DNA of 38,767 nt from an uncultured Verrucomicrobia subdivision 3 bacterium (GTDB taxonomy: Bacteria; Verrucomicrobiota; Verrucomicrobiia; Limisphaerales; DASXHY01). Location: assembly GCA_937890005.1 (NCBI GenBank), contig CALBZA010000055.1:1-38767 (forward strand). Direction: 5' to 3'. Position numbers and translations under genes: made by a program. Shown piece by piece: positions 7,620 through 14,537 of the stretch; the stretch's first letter is position 1; each line of letters starts with the position of its first letter. The notes beneath the pieces are model-generated. The model searched no databases, was not told the DNA's origin, and saw nothing but the letters and a program-made list of their open reading frames with translations.

Positions 7620-7700
7620 GAACCTAACTAACCACCATTACAAGGAACCTCTGCAAAGTATTTTTCCTCCCGCAAAGAACAAATAGGGTCTTTACCCCAA
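7620..7700 (-). ncRNA. candidate small RNA ending at the 7588 terminator
   Basis: Reading leftward, a promoter-like TTGTTC-N16-TACTTT precedes about 50-60 nt of non-coding sequence that leads straight into the perfect terminator at 7588-7619. A four-codon frame (M-V-V-S-stop) with an upstream AGAGG lies just before the terminator, so a leader-type arrangement is also possible. There is no protein gene immediately downstream. The evidence is positional only. Confidence 0.25.
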
Positions 7701-7891
7701 ATCATCATCATCCGTAGGCAATTCGTAGCGCCGAGGGACGAAGCGGAGGAGCGCAAATGAAGAGTGAACATTGAAGATTGATTGAATGGGATCTCCTCAT
7801 TGAACGGTTGAAGAATCGTATCAGGCGGAATCAAATGTCTGGAACGGACTTTGAGGATGACACGCATTCTCACGTCAGCGGCTACAGTTTT

Positions 7892-8740
7892 CTAGACTCG
7901 CTCGAGCTCACGCAAAATTGCCAGGTTCATCACGTCTTCGTGCAGGTCGGGCGACCGGGCGGTTTCAAGGCAGGCAGGATGATTTTTGAACCTCGAATCG
8001 CGCACGATATGTCTGAAACCATCCCTCCCAATTTTCCCCTGTCCAATATGCGCGTGACGATCGACTCGTGAACCGAGATCGGTTTTCGAATCATTGATGT
8101 GAAATGCGAGAATGTTTTCCAGTCCCACGGCGTTCTCCACTTCCGCAATCGCAGACTTCCAGCCTTTCGGAGTTCGAATGTCGTAACCGGCAGCGAAGAA
8201 ATGCGCCGTGTCGAGACAAACGCCCAGCCGCTTCGGCCTTCTGACACCTTCAAAAATACGTCCGAGATGCGCGATACGATCGCCGAGACAACTCCCCTGC
8301 CCTGCGGTGTTTTCCAGAGCGATTCGCACCGGCGACTTCGAGGTTGCGGCAAAGACTTCATCGAGGCCGGCGATGATCTGTTTGATTCCAGCCTCTTCCC
8401 CGGCTCCCAAATGAGCGCCAGGATGCATCACGAGAAAGGGAATTCCGAGTTGAGTGGCCAGTTCGATTTCCTGAATCAGCGACTGGATGGATTTGTCGCG
8501 GTTTGCCGAGGCCGGTGCGCCGAGATTAATGAGATAACCGGTATGGCCGAACACGCAAATGAAACGGTGTGCGGCACGTTCCTTTTCGAACTGCGCAATG
8601 TCCGAGGCGGCAAATGGCCGTCCAAGCCATTGCATGTTGTTCTTCACGAAGATCTGGACGGAATCGCAGTTGACGGAACGCCCGCGCTCAAGAGCTTTCC
8701 AGACACCGCCGCTGGTGGACATGTGTGCGCCGAATTTCAT
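7892..8740 (-). CDS. nfo: endonuclease IV (AP endonuclease)
   Basis: This 282-residue protein has the usual length for the family. The metal-ligand blocks appear in order: FGAHMSTSGGVWKALE at the start, VFGHTGYLINLGAP, VMHPGAH, ALENTAGQGSCLGD, CLDTAHFFAAGYDI, AFHINDSKTDLGSRVDRHAHIG and CLETARSPD. Endonuclease IV cuts DNA 5' of abasic sites with three bound zinc ions in base-excision repair, in the cytoplasm. The ATG at 8740 (MKFGAHMS) is chosen because it matches the family N-terminus; the frame is open further upstream to 8776. The gene lies downstream of the dehydrogenase operon on the same strand, separated by 200 bp holding a repeat arm. Confidence 0.93.
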   Translation of the reverse strand: MKFGAHMSTSGGVWKALERGRSVNCDSVQIFVKNNMQWLGRPFAASDIAQFEKERAAHRFICVFGHTGYLINLGAPASANRDKSIQSLIQEIELATQLGIPFLVMHPGAHLGAGEEAGIKQIIAGLDEVFAATSKSPVRIALENTAGQGSCLGDRIAHLGRIFEGVRRPKRLGVCLDTAHFFAAGYDIRTPKGWKSAIAEVENAVGLENILAFHINDSKTDLGSRVDRHAHIGQGKIGRDGFRHIVRDSRFKNHPACLETARSPDLHEDVMNLAILRELERV

Positions 8741-8837
8741 CGCGGCATCCATACGCGACAAATGGCGGGAGCGCAAACGGCGGTGTTGAGAAGTGGCCGA
8801 TTACATTCGAAGCACCGCTGCTTAGTTTGCAGAAATC

Positions 8838-8867
8838 CTCACGCGGAGGACGCGAAGGGCGCGAAGG
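8838..8867 (+). repeat. single arm of a GC-rich dispersed repeat
   Basis: A 30-bp unit starting CTCACGCGGAGGACGCGAAGG matches, with one to three differences, the arms at 12355-12384 and 12467-12496. It has an internal 9-bp periodicity. No second inverted arm is visible nearby, so this is a solo copy between nfo and the E2 gene. Confidence 0.7.
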
Positions 8868-8940
8868 AATCTTGAATCAATCGGGCAGCTGCAAAATTTC
8901 CTGAAAGGCTCTGGAGCTTCTCAGCCCCCCAAGTCGTGAA

Positions 8941-10140
8941 CTACAACTGTTCCGGATGTGACAGGAGCTCGGCTACACGTGAAAGCAGCCGTCCCGCAGC
9001 GCCGCCGTCCAGCACGCGATGATCGAAACTGAGCGTGAGATTCGCTTCCATCACAGGAACGAACTGCTCCTTCGCAACATCCCAATGCGGTTTGCGACGG
9101 GCAGCGCCCATGCCCAGCACGAGCGTCTGTTCAGGCAACGGAATCGGCGTCGCCCATTCGAGACCGAACGTTCCAAAGTTTGTGACGGTTGCAATCGATC
9201 CGCCGGTTGCATCGGTTGGAAGCTTTCGTTGTCGCGCCAGTTCAACAAGATCGTTGTACGGCTCGATCAGATCCTGAAGCTTCTTTTTGTCCGCGTTGCG
9301 AATGACCGGCACGAGCACGCCGTCTTCGACTTCCACCGCGAAACCGATGTCGATTGCCGGCGGATGAACGATCTTGCTGCCAACGAGGCGTCCGGCAGGA
9401 GCGCTGTTTTCCGCCAGAGCAACTGCCAGGGCTCTGAGCGCACAAAGCGCTGGACCGGGTTTTGGCCGTGCGACTTTGCGATGCGCGAACAACGGTTCCA
9501 GACAGACCGGCAAACCGACATGTGCGATCGGACGTGTCCAGCTGCGGCGCATGGCGTCCGCGACAGCCACACGCATGGTGGAAGCCTGGCTCAGTTGATG
9601 CCGTTCCAGGTGCGCGATGAACTTTTCGAAATCCTGAATCGTGACGCGCCCTGCTGCGCCGCTGCCTGCGATGCCTGCAAGGTCCGCAGCATGGAACCCA
9701 AGTTCGTTGATACGGGCTTTCATGCGTGGCGACATGTAGCTCGCCCCCGCTGCGTTCACTGGAACCGGAAGTCCGCGCACCGTTGGTTGAACACTCTTCT
9801 TTGTGCCCTCGATGTAGGCTTTCTCCGCGGGCTCGGACTGATTCTCCCCGTTCTTGTCCGGTGCCGGCGCATCGAGTCCATGGCGCGTTGCATCTTCGGC
9901 TGTGGCTTCGAGGTATCCGAGAACCGCGCCGACCGGATAGCTTTCGTTCTGCTTCGCAAGAAATTCCTGCACCTTGCCGGGACATGGCGAAGCAACGGTC
10001 ATGGTTGCCTTGCTGGTCTCGACTTCGATGATGTCCTGGTCGGCGCGGACGGTATCGCCCGGTTTGACAAGGAAGCTGACGATCGACGCTTCGGCGATGG
10101 ATTCGCCGAGTTGAGGCATGATGATCGGGATCTGAGGCAT
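8941..10140 (-). CDS. 2-oxoacid dehydrogenase E2 (dihydrolipoamide acyltransferase)
   Basis: This 399-residue protein has the standard E2 order. An N-terminal lipoyl domain carries the lipoylated lysine in EVETSKATM (Lys44). An acidic/Pro linker follows, then a peripheral-subunit-binding domain (MSPRMKARINELGFHAADLAG…GRVTIQDFEKFI), and a catalytic acyltransferase domain ending with DHRVLDGG (His374, Asp378). E2 transfers the acyl group from lipoamide to CoA. The ATG at 10140 begins the lipoyl domain exactly (MPQIPIIMPQLGES). It starts 37 bp after the E1 beta stop. Acetyl specificity (pyruvate) is likely but not proven; a branched-chain or acetoin complex remains possible. Confidence 0.9.
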   Translation of the reverse strand: MPQIPIIMPQLGESIAEASIVSFLVKPGDTVRADQDIIEVETSKATMTVASPCPGKVQEFLAKQNESYPVGAVLGYLEATAEDATRHGLDAPAPDKNGENQSEPAEKAYIEGTKKSVQPTVRGLPVPVNAAGASYMSPRMKARINELGFHAADLAGIAGSGAAGRVTIQDFEKFIAHLERHQLSQASTMRVAVADAMRRSWTRPIAHVGLPVCLEPLFAHRKVARPKPGPALCALRALAVALAENSAPAGRLVGSKIVHPPAIDIGFAVEVEDGVLVPVIRNADKKKLQDLIEPYNDLVELARQRKLPTDATGGSIATVTNFGTFGLEWATPIPLPEQTLVLGMGAARRKPHWDVAKEQFVPVMEANLTLSFDHRVLDGGAAGRLLSRVAELLSHPEQL

Positions 10141-10177
10141 GGCTACAAAGCGTTTGGAGTTGGAGCGGCTGGCATTC

Positions 10178-11143
10178 TCATTGACGCAACAGATTGCGAG
10201 CGGCCGCGGCAATTCGCCGCGCAGTGGGACGGTGGGCGGCCCAGAGGTTCGGATGATACGGAACCGGCGTGTCTTTGGCGTTGAGACGCTGTGGAGGAGC
10301 ATCAAGCAACCCGAAACCTTCCTGCGTCACTCGTGCCACCACTTCCGCCGTGACGCCACCCCACGGCCACGATTCGCCCACGCAGAGCAACCGTCCCGTG
10401 CGGGCCACCGACGCCATCACGGTGTCGGTATCGAGCGGCTTCACTGAACGCAGATCGACGACTTCGATCTGATAACCTTCCAGCGCGAGTTCATCCGCCG
10501 CCGCAATGGCTTCGTGAACCATGGCGCTGTAGGCAACGACCGTCATATCACGCCCTTCGCGCGTGATTCGCGCCTTTCCAACGGGCAACGCCTCGGTCGG
10601 CAGTTTCTCGGCCTTGAGATGGTAATAAAGAAGCTTGTGCTCGCAGAAAATCACCGGGTCATCGATCGCCACCGCCTCGAGCAACATGCTGTAGGCATCT
10701 TCCACACTGGCGGGCGTCATCACCACAAGCCCAGGGTAATGCGCGTAAATCGTTTCCATCGTCTGGCTGTGGAACGGTCCGCTGCCTGAGGTTCCGCCAA
10801 ACGGAAGCCGCACCGTGATCGGACAGATCCGCGTCGTGCGCCAGAACATCGTCGCCGCCTGGTTCACGATCTGATTGAAGCCGACGGTGGAGAAATCCGC
10901 GAACTGCATTTCGATGATCGGCCGCAAGCCCTCCAATGCCGCACCCACGCTCATTCCGATGATGGCATCTTCGCTGATGGGCGCGTCCAGAACGCGTCCG
11001 GGAAACTGATTTGCAAGGTTTTTGGTGGCCTTGAATGCGCCGCCAAAGACGCCGACATCCTGCCCATAGATGAAAACCCTCGGATCATCCGCCAACGCGC
11101 GGGCCTGAGCTTCGCGGATCGCCTCAAGATACGTAATGCTCAT
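10178..11143 (-). CDS. pdhB: 2-oxoacid (pyruvate) dehydrogenase E1 beta subunit
   Basis: This 321-residue protein matches E1 beta subunits: ITYLEAIREAQARALADDPRVFIYGQDVG near the N-terminus, GRVLDAPISEDAIIGMSVGAALEGLRPIIE, then PFGGTSGSGPFHSQTMETIY and, in the C-terminal transketolase-like domain, EVVDLRSVKPLDTDTV. With E1 alpha it forms the thiamine-diphosphate enzyme that decarboxylates the 2-oxoacid and acylates lipoamide on E2. The start MSITYLEAI at 11143 is the family N-terminus; an upstream extension to 11182 is unlikely. It lies 87 bp after E1 alpha and before E2 in one operon. The gene symbol assumes pyruvate as substrate. Confidence 0.88.
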   Translation of the reverse strand: MSITYLEAIREAQARALADDPRVFIYGQDVGVFGGAFKATKNLANQFPGRVLDAPISEDAIIGMSVGAALEGLRPIIEMQFADFSTVGFNQIVNQAATMFWRTTRICPITVRLPFGGTSGSGPFHSQTMETIYAHYPGLVVMTPASVEDAYSMLLEAVAIDDPVIFCEHKLLYYHLKAEKLPTEALPVGKARITREGRDMTVVAYSAMVHEAIAAADELALEGYQIEVVDLRSVKPLDTDTVMASVARTGRLLCVGESWPWGGVTAEVVARVTQEGFGLLDAPPQRLNAKDTPVPYHPNLWAAHRPTARRIAAAARNLLRQ

Positions 11144-11230
11144 TCTCGAAAACCTGTCTGACAAAAACCAATGGACCCGCACGGCAGACCGGCGGGAGAA
11201 AAACTCACAGACTGCATGCCTGCGAATCGC

Positions 11231-12259
11231 TTAATCATGCCCCTCGCAAAGATGTCTGGTCGAAAGCGCGCTCCAGTCTTCCTTGAACGGATCGGGCGCC
11301 GCTTCACGCTGGGTGGTGGCGACAGCTTCCTCGACCGTTTTCGCCGCCTCCGCGCGCCAGCCTGAAATCAACTCGTCATTCGCCCAGCCGCGTTCAAGCA
11401 GTTCATCCTCGGCAACCTTGAGGCAGTCCCGGAAATCCGGATTCGATTTCAACCGCGAATCGACATAGCTGGCATCATCGTGTTCGCCATGACCACAGAG
11501 CCGCAACAACTGCGCGACAATCAATTGCGGACGGCCACCGGAACGCGCCTTTTCCACGGCATCACCGACGCAGTTCAAGCATGCGCTCAAATCCGTTCCA
11601 TCCACCGAATGCCCTTCAAAGCCATATCCCACCGCGCGTTCCGCCAGTGATTCGCAGGCGAACTGCCGCGAATTTGGAGTGGAATAGGCGTATTGGTTGT
11701 TGGCGATGACGACCACCAGCGGAAGCTTTTCGATGGCAGCCTGGTTCATGGCCTCGTGACATGCGCCCGTGGACGTCGCGCCTTCACCGATGGAAGCGAT
11801 TCCAACCATCCCCTTCTTGCCATTGAAACGTTTTGCCCAAAGCATTCCATTCACGACTGAAATCATCGCACCCAGATGACTGATCATCGGCAAAATTCCC
11901 TGATCGATCCGGCCGCGATGAACGTTGCCATCCCGACCGCGCATCGGTCCGAGCGGCGAGCCCATAAACGTGCGGACCGCGTCGATTACCGGTTCACCGA
12001 AGGCCAGCCGTCCGGCCGCGTCGCGGATCAACGGCGCAAAAACGTCACCCGGCTGGAGCGAGACACCTGCGGCCGCGCTCAAAGCCTCCTGACCACGGCC
12101 GAGGAAAACCCCGCCATGAATCTTTCCGGCCCGGTAGAGACTGGCGAGCTTGTCGTCCAGGATTCGCGCCAACACCATCCAGCGAAATGCCTTGAGGTAG
12201 GTTTCGCGGAATCTGGAGTCCTCGCCAACTGCACCGGGCTTGAGCACAGTTTCGAACAT
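11231..12259 (-). CDS. pdhA: 2-oxoacid (pyruvate) dehydrogenase E1 alpha subunit
   Basis: This 342-residue thiamine-diphosphate subunit begins MFETVLKPGAVGEDSRFRE. The thiamine-diphosphate motif starts at GEGATS (residues 158-163) and ends with NN at 187-188, the usual spacing. The first position is GEG rather than the commoner GDG. RGQEALSAAAGVSL and MRGRDGNVHRG also match E1 alpha. It catalyses the decarboxylation step with E1 beta. It is the first gene of the operon E1 alpha-E1 beta-E2. No E3 gene follows. Its upstream region is shared with divergent gatC and contains the palindromic element at 12355-12496. Confidence 0.88.
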   Translation of the reverse strand: MFETVLKPGAVGEDSRFRETYLKAFRWMVLARILDDKLASLYRAGKIHGGVFLGRGQEALSAAAGVSLQPGDVFAPLIRDAAGRLAFGEPVIDAVRTFMGSPLGPMRGRDGNVHRGRIDQGILPMISHLGAMISVVNGMLWAKRFNGKKGMVGIASIGEGATSTGACHEAMNQAAIEKLPLVVVIANNQYAYSTPNSRQFACESLAERAVGYGFEGHSVDGTDLSACLNCVGDAVEKARSGGRPQLIVAQLLRLCGHGEHDDASYVDSRLKSNPDFRDCLKVAEDELLERGWANDELISGWRAEAAKTVEEAVATTQREAAPDPFKEDWSALSTRHLCEGHD

Positions 12260-12585
12260 GCAACGAACTTAAACGGCTTGGCTTGAGCCGCGCAACGTTT
12301 CTTTCCTGCCCAGGCGGTCAACAGCTCTAATGGAACCGTTCAGATGAGGATTTCCTCACGCGGAGGGCGCAAAGGACGCGAAGGCGGGTTGACTCCGAAA
12401 GAATTGAAGCAGCTCGAATTCGGGACCGTTTTGCGCATGCCGACGAGATCGACAGTTTCTAAAACACCTTCGCGTCCTTCGCGTCCTCCGCGTGAGCCTT
12501 TCACCCCAACTCAAAACTCAAAACCCAGCACTCAAAACTGAATCAAAGAACTTGGAATCGCGAAGCGGACTCGTAATCTCCCCGC
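12260..12585. other. 326-bp divergent gap between E1 alpha and gatC
   Basis: This region separates the divergently transcribed dehydrogenase operon and gatCA, so it must hold both promoters. I cannot place them confidently. It is dominated by a 142-bp element bounded by 30-bp inverted repeats (12355-12496), listed separately. The roughly 90 bp on either side show no gene. Confidence 0.6.
12355..12496. repeat. 142-bp element with 30-bp terminal inverted repeats
   Basis: The left arm (12355-12384, starting CTCACGCGGAGG) and the reverse complement of the right arm (12467-12496) agree at 28 of 30 positions. Each arm is built of 9-bp near-repeats (AAGGACGCG type). The 82-bp centre is unique and contains no gene. 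The size and architecture fit a miniature palindromic element without its own transposase. Confidence 0.8.
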
Positions 12586-12873
12586 ATGGCAGCCGCTGAA
12601 ATTGATGTCAAATACGTCGCGCACCTCGCGCGCCTTGCCCTCTCGCCGGAGGAGGAAAAAACGCTTTCATCACAGCTTGGAAACATCCTCGGCTACATCG
12701 AGAAGCTGAAGGAAGCCGACGTCACCAATGTGGAACCGACCGCGCATGCCTTCCCCATGGTGAATGTCACGCGGGAAGACGTCGCCCGGCCGTCGATGCC
12801 GAACGAAGATGCATTGCGAAATGCGCCGGCCAAGGCCAACGGACTTTTTATGGTTCCAAAGATCGTCGAATAG
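12586..12873 (+). CDS. gatC: glutamyl/aspartyl-tRNA amidotransferase subunit C
   Basis: This 95-residue protein is the usual size for GatC and matches the family: VKYVAHLARLALSPEEEKTL, QLGNILGYIEKLKEADVTNVEPTAH (start of the tether) and a C-terminal NAPAKANGLFMVPKIVE. GatC wraps around GatA and stabilises the GatCAB amidotransferase, which converts Glu-tRNA(Gln) to Gln-tRNA(Gln) and/or Asp-tRNA(Asn) to Asn-tRNA(Asn). The stop codon lies 18 bp before the preferred gatA start, so the two are co-transcribed. The third subunit is encoded 2.7 kb downstream. Confidence 0.95.
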   Translation: MAAAEIDVKYVAHLARLALSPEEEKTLSSQLGNILGYIEKLKEADVTNVEPTAHAFPMVNVTREDVARPSMPNEDALRNAPAKANGLFMVPKIVE

Positions 12874-12891
12874 CTTTTGGTTTTGAATCCG

Positions 12892-14358
12892 ATGCTCAAT
12901 CAACTCACCATTTCCGAGCTCACGGCCAAGCTTGCCGCTCGCGACGTCTCCGCACGCGAAATCACCCAGGCGTGCCTCGATCAAATCAACCGCGTCGATG
13001 GCCAGATTCACGCCTTCATCAGCCACGACGCTGCCGATGCGCTCGCCCAGGCCGATGCGATCGACAAGGAAATTTCCGCCGGAGCAAATCATCATCAGAA
13101 GCCACTGCTCGGAATGCCGATCGCGATCAAGGACGTCATCGCGGTAAAGAATCATCCGCTCAATTGCGGTTCGAAGCTTCTCGGTAATTTCATTTCACCC
13201 TACGACGCCACCGTGATTCAAAAACTCAAGGCGGCGGGCGCGATTGTCTTCGGACGATTGAATATGGATGAGTTTGCGATGGGCAGTTCGACCGAAAATT
13301 CCGCGTTCGGTCTGACGCGTAATCCGTGGGACACGTCGCGTATTCCGGGCGGTTCGTCGGGCGGTTCTGCTGCAGCGGTGGCGGCGCACGAATGCATCGC
13401 CACTCTCGGCAGTGATACCGGCGGTTCCATTCGCCAGCCTGCAGCACTTTGCGGTTGCGTCGGTCTCAAACCCACTTATGGACGCGTCTCGCGCTACGGA
13501 CTCGTAGCATTCGCTTCGTCGCTCGATCAGATCGGTCCGTTTACCAAGGACGTCACTGATGCTGCGACATTGCTTGAAGTGTTGAGCGGTGTTGATCCTG
13601 CCGATTCCACCAGCGTGCCCCAGCCGGTTCCGAATTATCGCGCAGCGCTCAACGGGCAGATCAAGGGACTGAAACTCGGCATCGCGAAGGAATTCATGGT
13701 GGGCGGGCTTGATCCTGAAGTGAAACAGGCTGTCGATGCTGCGGTGAAACAGCTGGAAAAACTCGGCGCGGAAATCGTCGAAGTATCGCTGCCTCACACC
13801 GATTACGCGGTGGCAACGTATTACATCATTGCGACGGCGGAAGCGTCGGCGAACCTCGCGCGGTTCGATGGCGTCCGCTACTGCGCGCGCGTGGATGGCG
13901 CCGATCCGATCGAGATGTATTCGAAAACGCGCGGCGCCGGATTCGGACCTGAGGTCAAACGCCGGATCATCCTCGGCACGTACGTTCTCAGCAGCGGTTA
14001 TTACGACGCCTATTATCTCCGCGCGCAAAAGGTTCGCACACTGATCCGGAATGATTTTCTGAAGGCGTTTGAAAAAGTGGATGCGATCGTCACACCGACG
14101 ACGCCGACCGCGGCGTTCAAGGCGGGAGAAAAATCCGGCGATCCGCTGCAGATGTATTTGTCCGACATCTTCACAATTTCATGCAATCTGGCGGGCATAC
14201 CGGGAATCAGTGTTCCCTGCGGATTCACCACTTCGCCCAAGCTGCCAATCGGCCTCCAGTTCCTTGGCAAACCGTTCGGCGAGGAAACGATTCTGAAGCT
14301 CGCCCATGCCTACGAACAGAGCACGAGCTGGCATAAGGAACGGGCGAAGCTCGACTGA
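12892..14358 (+). CDS. gatA: glutamyl/aspartyl-tRNA amidotransferase subunit A
   Basis: This 488-residue amidase-signature enzyme has the Ser-cisSer-Lys triad in the expected places: Lys80 in GMPIAIKDV, Ser155 in IPGGSSGGSAAAV and the nucleophile Ser179 in SDTGGSIRQPA. GatA hydrolyses glutamine and passes ammonia through GatCAB to the activated tRNA on GatB. The ATG at 12892 gives the family N-terminus (LTISELTAKLAARDVSA). A TTG at 12877 in the same frame is a less likely start. Downstream are two hairpins, at 14363-14375 and 14423-14444. Confidence 0.95.
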   Translation: MLNQLTISELTAKLAARDVSAREITQACLDQINRVDGQIHAFISHDAADALAQADAIDKEISAGANHHQKPLLGMPIAIKDVIAVKNHPLNCGSKLLGNFISPYDATVIQKLKAAGAIVFGRLNMDEFAMGSSTENSAFGLTRNPWDTSRIPGGSSGGSAAAVAAHECIATLGSDTGGSIRQPAALCGCVGLKPTYGRVSRYGLVAFASSLDQIGPFTKDVTDAATLLEVLSGVDPADSTSVPQPVPNYRAALNGQIKGLKLGIAKEFMVGGLDPEVKQAVDAAVKQLEKLGAEIVEVSLPHTDYAVATYYIIATAEASANLARFDGVRYCARVDGADPIEMYSKTRGAGFGPEVKRRIILGTYVLSSGYYDAYYLRAQKVRTLIRNDFLKAFEKVDAIVTPTTPTAAFKAGEKSGDPLQMYLSDIFTISCNLAGIPGISVPCGFTTSPKLPIGLQFLGKPFGEETILKLAHAYEQSTSWHKERAKLD

Positions 14359-14402
14359 GAAACGTTCGTCGAACGTTCGAAAAGTCTCTGAAAACCAGCC
14401 AA

Positions 14403-14423
14403 CCTTCGCGTCCTTTGCGTGAG
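14403..14423 (-). repeat. short copy of the GC-rich 9-bp-unit repeat
   Basis: On the - strand this reads CTCACGC followed by AAAGGACGCGAAGG. It is the same sequence as the arms at 12355 and 12467 but lacks one 9-bp unit. It touches the hairpin at 14423-14444. Confidence 0.6.
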
Positions 14424-14444
14424 GTTCTCTTTCAGAAGAGAACC
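14423..14444. terminator. perfect hairpin after gatA
   Basis: GGTTCTCTT and AAGAGAACC form a perfect 9-bp stem with a TCAG tetraloop. No T-tract follows on the + strand, so it may act as an RNA 3'-end stabiliser or belong to the adjoining repeat rather than be a true intrinsic terminator. Confidence 0.45.
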
Positions 14445-14483
14445 AACGTCACGTGACAGGAGAGTTTCACTTCAAAAAACCCG

Positions 14484-14522
14484 AAATAAAAATCCCGCCG
14501 CTCAGTTAAGAACAGCGGGATT
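14484..14522 (-). terminator. intrinsic terminator of the oxidoreductase gene
   Basis: On the - strand AATCCCGC (14522-14515) pairs with GCGGGATT (14498-14491), and the stem is followed by a T-rich run (TTTTTATTT, overlapping the base of the stem). It begins 15 bp after the stop codon at 14538. Confidence 0.8.
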
Positions 14523-14537
14523 CGAACTTTCCCGAAA

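Larger units (their letters stand above)
7483..7891. other. 409-bp gap with two back-to-back terminators and a possible small RNA
   Basis: The left part holds a + strand terminator (7504-7539) and, 49 bp on, a - strand terminator (7588-7619). To the right of the latter, read on the - strand, are a candidate promoter (TTGTTC, 16-bp spacer, TACTTT, about 7655-7682) and a short hairpin GGGT-cttt-ACCC. No protein gene is convincing here: the longest - strand frame has the composition of a non-coding repeat. Confidence 0.5.

Noticed and set aside
7628..7873. 81-codon - strand frame after nfo
   Set aside because: It has no ribosome-binding site and a mixed, repeat-like composition. The region is better explained as non-coding with a possible small RNA.
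9019..10284. 421-codon open frame on the + strand
   Set aside because: It is antisense to the E2 gene. The E2 frame has the lipoyl, binding and catalytic motifs.
8838..14444. CRISPR array from the repeated 30-bp units
   Set aside because: The copies are kilobases apart, in both orientations and without regular spacers, and no cas gene is present.
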